Source: Haliclona indistincta
Lineage: Eukaryota > Porifera > Demospongiae > Haplosclerida > Chalinidae
Reading direction: 5' to 3'
DNA: 64,000 bases
Assembly (NCBI GenBank): GCA_964017065.1
Contig: OZ024785.1
Span: forward strand, 5,970,314-6,034,313
The translations under genes and the position numbers were made by a program. How positions within the stretch are numbered: position 1 is the stretch's first letter; every line of letters begins with the position of its first letter. The notes under the pieces are model-generated. The model saw nothing but the letters and a program-made list of their open reading frames with translations. It ran no database searches and was not told the origin of the DNA. Below, in pieces: positions 58,041 through 64,000 of this stretch.

Positions 58041-60898
58041 ATGAGACGCCATCACTTTCTTAGTCAGTTGCTCTTTGTGCTAACTTCAGGTCTGAGACTT
58101 TGCAACGCATGTTATGAACCTACAGGTAAGTACAGGCTTGATTTAAACTACTACCAGAATAATTTTCATAGGAATACTTCAGAGTCCACAGTCAGTGAAT
58201 GTTTCTGTTGGACAAATAGCTACATTTTATTGCCAAGGGTATGGACACAATATGACATGGATTATTGATGGAACAGATGTCAAACTGATAACACCTGAAA
58301 TGATTGAACTTCATGGAATAAAAGTGGTTACAACTGAAGAATATTTGCTATACCCATCAACGTATATTTTTCAATCAACACTTAATATCACAGCCAATTG
58401 TATCAATAACTATACTACTGTCCAGTGTCTACTACGTACCTGTACATACCAAGTATCATCAGATGCGTCTCTAAAAGCTGAAGGTATAAACAAAATTTTC
58501 TAGTCTAATTATAAATATTTCCGATAGGCATTGCTATTTTCCAGCCACCAAACATCACAGCCATTGGACAAAATTCCGTTTTATTGCACTTGGATGCGTC
58601 CAATGCTAGCTACAATGTTACCATTGTTGACCTGTCGAATAGTAGCATAGTATCAAATCTATCGGTGTTTGGTAACTCAAATGCCTACAAGTTAGAACTA
58701 GTGAATCCTGATCCTTGTCATTTGTACAATGTCAGTATGGAGTTGAATTACTACGGGAAGTGCACATCAGGAATTGTAACCTATTCATTGGCAACTTTTG
58801 AAGCAAGTGAGTTTGAACAATTTATATTCATAATTAATTCATACATGAATTTATATATCTCGCAGTCCCACTTAAGGTCAACCAAAAGACAGTGAATGTT
58901 AACTATAGACCAGATGACCCAATAAACATATCATTTAAGGTATGAACCACATGTCTTGTACTAGTTTAAATGATTCTTTACAATAGTTGGAGGAAAGTGT
59001 AGCATGTCCTGGAAAAAATCCAAGTTCATTTTTATTTGAGCTGACAAATATTGTCTACAGTTCTGTTGAAAGTGTGAAAGCATTGACCATCGCTAGTAAC
59101 GATCAAGGCAATTATACAGCTAGTCTCGGAGTAGTGCTACAGCCAAACAGTGACTACATTCTGAATATTGTTACACAGAACTCAGTAGGTTCTTCAATTT
59201 CTGGACCATATAAAATCAGTAAGTCATCAATAGTTCTTGTTTACAAATATTTACCATGGAATGACCTGCACAATGCACTGTTTATTCATTATTCACAGGT
59301 ACACATGGTGTTCAAGACCTTGTTGTCACTGTCAATGCACAGCAAGTGTGTATTGTTTGTGTACTAGCTGATTGGGCTAATACAAACAGTTGCCAGGTTA
59401 CAATTTACTCTGAAATGACACAAACAATAAAGTCAATAACAATCATGTCATCATCAACCACTACTCTCATGAATTGCACTGAGAATATTCCTCCTGGTTA
59501 TTATCACATCATAGCTTATGATACTGACAATGTATCAAATCCTGCTGTCAAAACGTATCGCTACTTAACCACTGCACTTCAAGGTAATCAAATATTATTG
59601 GACTCATTTAATTTCTAAATTCATTACAGTTCCATTTAAGGTTGACAAGGAGGCAGTAGTTATTAACTATAGGCCCAATGACCCTACAGTAAACATATCA
59701 TTTAAGGTATAAATAAAATGCATTATAAGTTCTTGTTACACTTTTCTATAGCTGGAATTGGAAGAAAGTTTACATGCATTTTCTGGAAGAACTCCAAGTT
59801 CATTTCTGTTTGAACTGATAAATATTGCCTCCAATGCTGTTGACAGCATAAAAGCATTGACTATTCACAATGGACAAGGAAATTATTCATCTCGTCTTGG
59901 AATAATATTGCTGCCATACAGAGATTATATTTTGAGCATTGTTACACAAAACTCAGTTGGTGTTTCAATTTCTGGACCATTTAGAATCAGTAAGTAATGT
60001 AACAGTATACAAACTGTGATTGCTTCATACACATTATACTGTTTATCCATTATTCACAGGTACACATGAAGTCCAGGATCTTGTTGTCTCTGTCAATGCA
60101 CAGCAAGTGTGTATTGTTTGTGTACTAGCTGATTGGGCTAATACAAACAGTTGCCAGGTTACAATTTACTCTGAGATGACACAAATATTCAAGTCAATCA
60201 CAATCACATCATCGAAATTTATCCTAAGGAGCTGCACTGATAATATTCCTCCTGGTTATTATCACATCATAGCTTATGATACTGACAACATAACAAATCC
60301 TGCTGTTAAAATGTATCGCTACCTAAATACCACTTTGCCTCAAGGTCGTGTAATACTTTGTATGTTACTATTTTTAACCGCCTGATTCTTGCATGCTTAG
60401 TTGAGACTACCATGATCATTAATGCCACACCCATCAAAATAGCACGTAAGTCATGTATAAGTGGAGCACAAAGCATATCAAAGCCACATACTCTTCTATA
60501 TAGCTGCATCAGAAAACATTTATCAGACTGGACTTCTGGCTGGTATAGCAGTACTCACTGCAATTACTCTACTTGCTGTGACCTTGCTATTTGCAATGTG
60601 TTGTGTGTATGTACGTTGTAGTCATCGACAACAGTCAGGTTTGTACAGCACAGCACTATTAAATTAAGATTGTTTACTGCACAAATAATATTATACTTTT
60701 ATTCCAGCACAGTCACCAGGCACAAACACTGCTGAAGGTGATGCAAACCCGCGTATATATGATGAAATAGAAATGGACAAAAGCAATGAGATAGAGATGG
60801 ATGTTAACAATGCCTATGAGTCCATCATTATTCCTCCCTCACTATCAGCTCCTCCAGTACCTCCTATAACTGCTGATCGACTGATCATTGACATGTAA
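58041..60898 (+). CDS. Ig/FN3 single-pass receptor 4
   Basis: Exons: signal peptide 58041-58125 (MRRHHFLSQLLFVLTSGLRL); Ig-like domain 58172-58483 (GQIATFYCQGYGHNMTWIID...TTVQCLLRTC), different from receptors 1-3; FN3-like 58528-58806; two B+C cassette pairs (B near 58866-58939/58987-59220 and 59631-59706/59752-59990; C near 59299-59583 and 60060-60344); stalk near 60400-60446; membrane exon near 60502-60640 (GLLAGIAVLTAITLLAVTLL); tail about 60708-60898 with YDEI and YESI separated by 15 residues, then a proline-rich end (IIPPSLSAPPVPPITADRLI) like receptor 1. All acceptors compared look intact, so this is the best-preserved member with the receptor 1 type of tail. Role: candidate recognition receptor. 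Confidence 0.78.
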
Positions 60899-61225
60899 CT
60901 ATAGTGCTGCTGAAAATTGTTGTAGAACAGTGCATGCTCTGTATCTGCTGCTGTGACTCATAGCTAGCTAATATTATGTGTGAGAAAACTTTACTGATGT
61001 CTGTTAGATGATATCAAATGAAATTAAGCATTAAGCATCAAATAAAACCATGAAAGCATGATGTCGATGAACACCGAGTCACATCACCCTCGATTTCGCC
61101 AGAACAGGATTGGAATTTTGGAGACTACAGACGAGCACACGTGTGTTGTTTTCCATGTAACCGCGTTAATTAACCGCGGTTACGCCTTCTTCTTTAATCG
61201 TCATAGCAACGAAGCCACCAGCAAG
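60899..61225. promoter_or_regulatory. Region upstream of DLEC1-like gene with palindrome and X-box-like site
   Basis: Holds the 3' flank of receptor 4 (AATAAA near 61040), a 27-bp near-palindrome at 61157-61183 (GTAACCGCG...CGCGGTTAC) and, at 61199-61210, CGTCATAGCAAC, which contains the RFX half-site AGCAAC 15 bp before the ATG. RFX factors drive ciliary genes; activity here is inference. Confidence 0.4.
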
Positions 61226-64000
61226 ATGGCGGCTCGCAATGTTCGCATTTCCACAGTAAAAGCGGAGAGAGAGAAACCATTACTGCTGGAGACAGTGGCG
61301 GATCCAGGAAAATAGGATTGGGTGGGCCAATGTGCGGCGCGGAGCGCCGCTGAAAAATTTTAGCTAATTAATATTCATGAAGGGCGTAAATAATGGAATG
61401 CGAACGCCTATAATACACGCATTGGCTCGTAACAGCTAGGAGGCTACACAGCGCAGCGAGTGCGCTAGTCAGTAGTGAGAACTCTGCTCAAACGGTATTT
61501 GTGTTGCACTATAGTTAAAACTTTAAAATTTTAGCTGGGCTAGTTTGGGTGGGCCAGGCCCTACCTGGCCCACCCCTGGATCCGCCACTGGCTGGAGACC
61601 CCCTCGCTGGTCAGCTCACAAACTACAGCTCATGTCATCAATGAGTGCTTCAGCAAGCTGCTAGCCAGCCGTGACCTTCCCTGGGACAACAAGTCGGTCA
61701 GCAACCTCGCTCTCTCCAAGACAGGTGACCGCCTGAGGCACAATAACCGTCTAGCCGAGGACCTGAAAGAGGTCAACAGCTTGAATCTTAAAGATACAGC
61801 AGTTGAGTTTAGTTCGTATCTGTACAGGTTAGTGACAGGTACGAGAAGAAGCTGGAAGCCATCCGCTGTCTGGAGCAGCAGGTCCAGCGAGCCAGAGCAC
61901 AGGCACTAGCGAGAGAGGAACAGAAGTTACCTGCTGACGGAGTGCCTGAGAGAGACTCGCTTGTCACAAGTAAGAGCTATATGGGATAAACTAGCATGCA
62001 CTCCCTCTGCAGTAAAATCTTCATACACTGATATCGATGAGCAGCTTCTGTCACAGTACAAGCTGCTAGTACCAATGGACTATCTTCCCAGAGCTCAGAC
62101 ACCATTACAGCCACCAAGAGGTACGCATACACACAGCAAGTGTGATGCTGCATTGCTTTCTCTCTACTGTAGAGATTGTACCGCCGTATTTCAGAACGAC
62201 TCACACCTCACAGCAGCACTCACGCATCCAGCCTGTAGCATACTGCCATACGCAGAAAACCTCACCAACTAAAGTAAGCCTCGGTACATTACCAACCACA
62301 CTGCTCTAACAGTACACCTGTACTTCCAGATCGGTAAGCACCCTGCAGTTTGGAAACAGAGCATGTCTGCTGAGACTAGAAGTGCTGAGAAGGGGACGTT
62401 CTCTGAGCTACAGAGAAAGTCCAACTTCTTGTCAAGCCAGCGTAATGCATCGACTACTCAAGTGCTCACAACTAAAGCAAAAACTAAAAATCAGTGTGCA
62501 TTTGCTGCTCAGCCTAGTGAAGTGGTCTTTGTGGATTATCAACCTGGAGAAACGTACGAGGTTAGCACACTCCAGTTGACTGCATCACCCTCTTGCTGTA
62601 GACCATTGTAGATATTCACAACGTCAGTGGAGGAAGCAAGCAGATGAGAGTAGTGGCGCCGTCTTCATCATACTTCACAGCAACTCTCAGTAAGAAAACC
62701 AGTATCGTATCAGAGCATGTGTATCACTGTAATATCAGCATATACGCCTCATCCTGAGAGACTGATAGCCCCGGGCATGTCTACACGCTACACCATCAAG
62801 TTTTCCCCTGACTCACTCTGTGACTTTCAAGACCAACTAAAGGTACTAATCCACTTCACTTTGAATGTGTATGCATTATTTGCGATTACAGGTCTTGACT
62901 CAGAACGGCGAATCTATGTGTATCCCACTGAAAGGATCTCGGCAACCTCCGGAGCTGAATTGTGAGATTTCGAATTGTGCATTTTGTAGTGAACTTTTTT
63001 GTGCCGTAGTGCCCGAAGTGATGGATTTTGGCTACTGTCTGGCTGACCAGGAGAGGACAATGGTGTTTCATTGCTGTAACAATGGTGGAGAGGGTACCTT
63101 CACCTTGATGCCGGCTGGGGAAGAAACAGAGAAGGAAAATGATGAGGTAGCGACCAGAGTAGCTTGTAAAATGAGTTTTATCGTGTCTGCTTTACAGGGC
63201 ACTTGCTTTCTCAAACTGTTCTTTGTCAGTCCTAGTCACTTTCACTTGAATCGGCAAGAATCTGTGGATATACACGTAAGAGGATAACACGCGTGTGAGA
63301 TGGTGAGTTTATGTGTGCATCTTTAGGTCACTTTTCATCCCACGGAGAGCGGTGTGTTTACCAGACAGCTACTGATATCTTGTGAGTTGTGACAATGGTC
63401 AAGTGAAATCATTCAAATTATCAGGTAAAATGCATTGTACTGTAGTGTAGACGTAGAAATTTTGGGTTTTGTCAAATCAACCAAAATTTGTGGGTAAAAA
63501 ATTGTTACTTCAATATAAAATGTATGGAGCACGAAAATTTTCAGACTTTGCAAAAAAATGACATTAGAATTTTTTTTTTGATGTTTACAGTATGAATCTT
63601 ATTGATTGTGTGATGCATATTAGGTGAAGCTGAACCATTGTCAGTGCAGTGCTTGTCTGTCAGTGACAGTAGTCAAAACGATAGTGAATCCACCAATGTG
63701 CTACAGTTCGGTCTCATTAACCCTGGTGTTCCTGTGTACTGTACTGCTGACGTCATCAACACAAGGTGAGCCCTACTCTGCTACAGTGTCATTGAGTGAG
63801 GAGTCCCTAGTATCTAATTGACGGTTGTAAATAAGCTGCAGGTAGATGTGGTTTGGAGGACGCAGTCCGATTAAGTAATTGACGGTTGTAACAGGTATAA
63901 GAAGAGGATTCCGCATTTGTCAATTGTCAGTTGCACGTCTTTGCAGCAAGCCGCTGATGTAGGGATACTTGAGACTTTTACCTTTGCAAGCATTATTCCA
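61226..64000 (+). CDS. DLEC1: DLEC1/CFAP81-like ciliary protein, 5' part (continues past window)
   Basis: Start at MAARNVRISTVKAEREKPLL. Exon 1 is split by a MITE (61293-61590); ignoring it, the frame runs on as LLLETPSLVSSQTTAHVINE...LRHNNRLAEDLKE. Later exons give VSDRYEKKLEAIRCLEQQ (coiled coil, near 61830-61970), YTDIDEQLLSQYKLLVPMDY (62020-62120), QPSEVVFVDYQPGETYEV (62507-62560), DIHNVSGGSKQMRVVAPSSS (62612-62690), APGMSTRYTIKFSPDSLCDF (62772-62830) and VPEVMDFGYCLADQERTMVF (63011-63070). These are ASH/MSP-type beta-sandwich pieces in the order known for DLEC1, a flagellar/ciliary axoneme protein also described as a tumour suppressor in humans. Later exons (near 63330, 63625, 63900) continue the same domain series. 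With the MITE retained, the frame stops after 30 codons (ETVADPGK*), so this allele may be null unless the element is bypassed. Assignment to DLEC1 rather than another ASH protein is moderately sure. Confidence 0.75.
61293..61590. mobile_element. hAT-type MITE in DLEC1-like exon 1
   Basis: 298 bp with terminal repeats CAGTGGCGGATCCAGG and CCTGGATCCGCCACTG, followed inward by GGTGGGCC/GGCCCACC, a common hAT MITE end. Perfect 8-bp target duplication GCTGGAGA at 61285-61292 and 61591-61598. Removing the element and one duplicate restores an open frame. Confidence 0.92.

Larger units (their letters stand above)
43174..61000. repeat. Four-unit tandem array: beta-helix gene tail plus Ig/FN3 receptor
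   Basis: Units are approximately 43174-46418, 46419-51785, 51786-57315 and 57316-61000. Each begins with the 3' end of the beta-helix gene (genuine in unit 1, relic in units 2-4), then a second shorter copy of the same tail (words CAGTTCTGTATC and CTCTCAAGACAGTGAT), then one receptor gene and its 3' flank. Unit sizes differ mainly through the number of FN3 cassettes and insertions. Confidence 0.8.

Noticed and set aside
63945..63975. Word CTGATGTAGGGAT also found in the insertion arms near 54484
   Set aside because: The match is about 13 bases and lies in what looks like a coding exon of the DLEC1-like gene; no further similarity around it.

Overview
The window is eukaryotic and reads as an animal genome: genes are split by short GT-AG introns (often 40-150 bp), DNA transposons are common, and the recognisable genes are metazoan housekeeping or ciliary genes (ETFB, SAMHD1, ATP6V1A, a DLEC1/CFAP81-like gene). 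The large local families of SAM-ankyrin proteins, FN3/Ig-like receptors and giant beta-helix membrane proteins, together with the compact introns, fit an early-branching animal, most likely a demosponge. That placement is inference from gene content, not a sequence match.

Layout. 1-1.2 kb: 3' end of an FN3 receptor (+). 1.4-3.0 kb: POT/SLC15-like transporter (-). 3.2-4.8 kb: ETFB (+). 5.1-8.8 kb: SAMHD1 (-). 8.85-22.2 kb: three head-to-tail intronless genes of about 1,380 codons (-), plus a decayed 5' fragment of a fourth. They encode a secreted parallel beta-helix (Pmp-like) ectodomain, a Cys-rich region and about nine membrane segments. 22.8-26.5 kb: V-ATPase subunit A (+). 26.8-38.1 kb: four SAM-ankyrin genes (-), three of them inside a tandem segmental triplication whose unit also carries the last exon of the V-ATPase gene and the 3' half of the fourth ankyrin gene. 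38.3-38.8 kb: a DNA transposon with a perfect 7-bp target duplication. 39.6-43.4 kb: a divergent fourth beta-helix/multi-TM gene (+). 43.8-60.9 kb: four tandem Ig/FN3 single-pass receptors (+), each later unit preceded by relics of the 3' end of the beta-helix gene. 61.2 kb to the end: 5' part of a DLEC1-like gene whose first exon is interrupted by a 298-bp hAT-type MITE with an 8-bp target duplication.

Main points. The window may be an expanding recognition or defence neighbourhood. The receptor cluster shows a divergent outermost Ig-like domain, near-identical membrane-proximal FN3 cassettes in variable copy number (eight copies over four genes), and two alternative tyrosine-based tails, one spaced like an ITAM. 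The beta-helix family shows the same trend: diversified ectodomain, homogenised membrane domain. The two younger arrays also share a birth mark: each repeat unit starts inside the 3' end of the upstream neighbour gene and carries that tail along as a pseudogene scar. Function in self/non-self recognition is a hypothesis; the sequence shows only architecture and duplication history.
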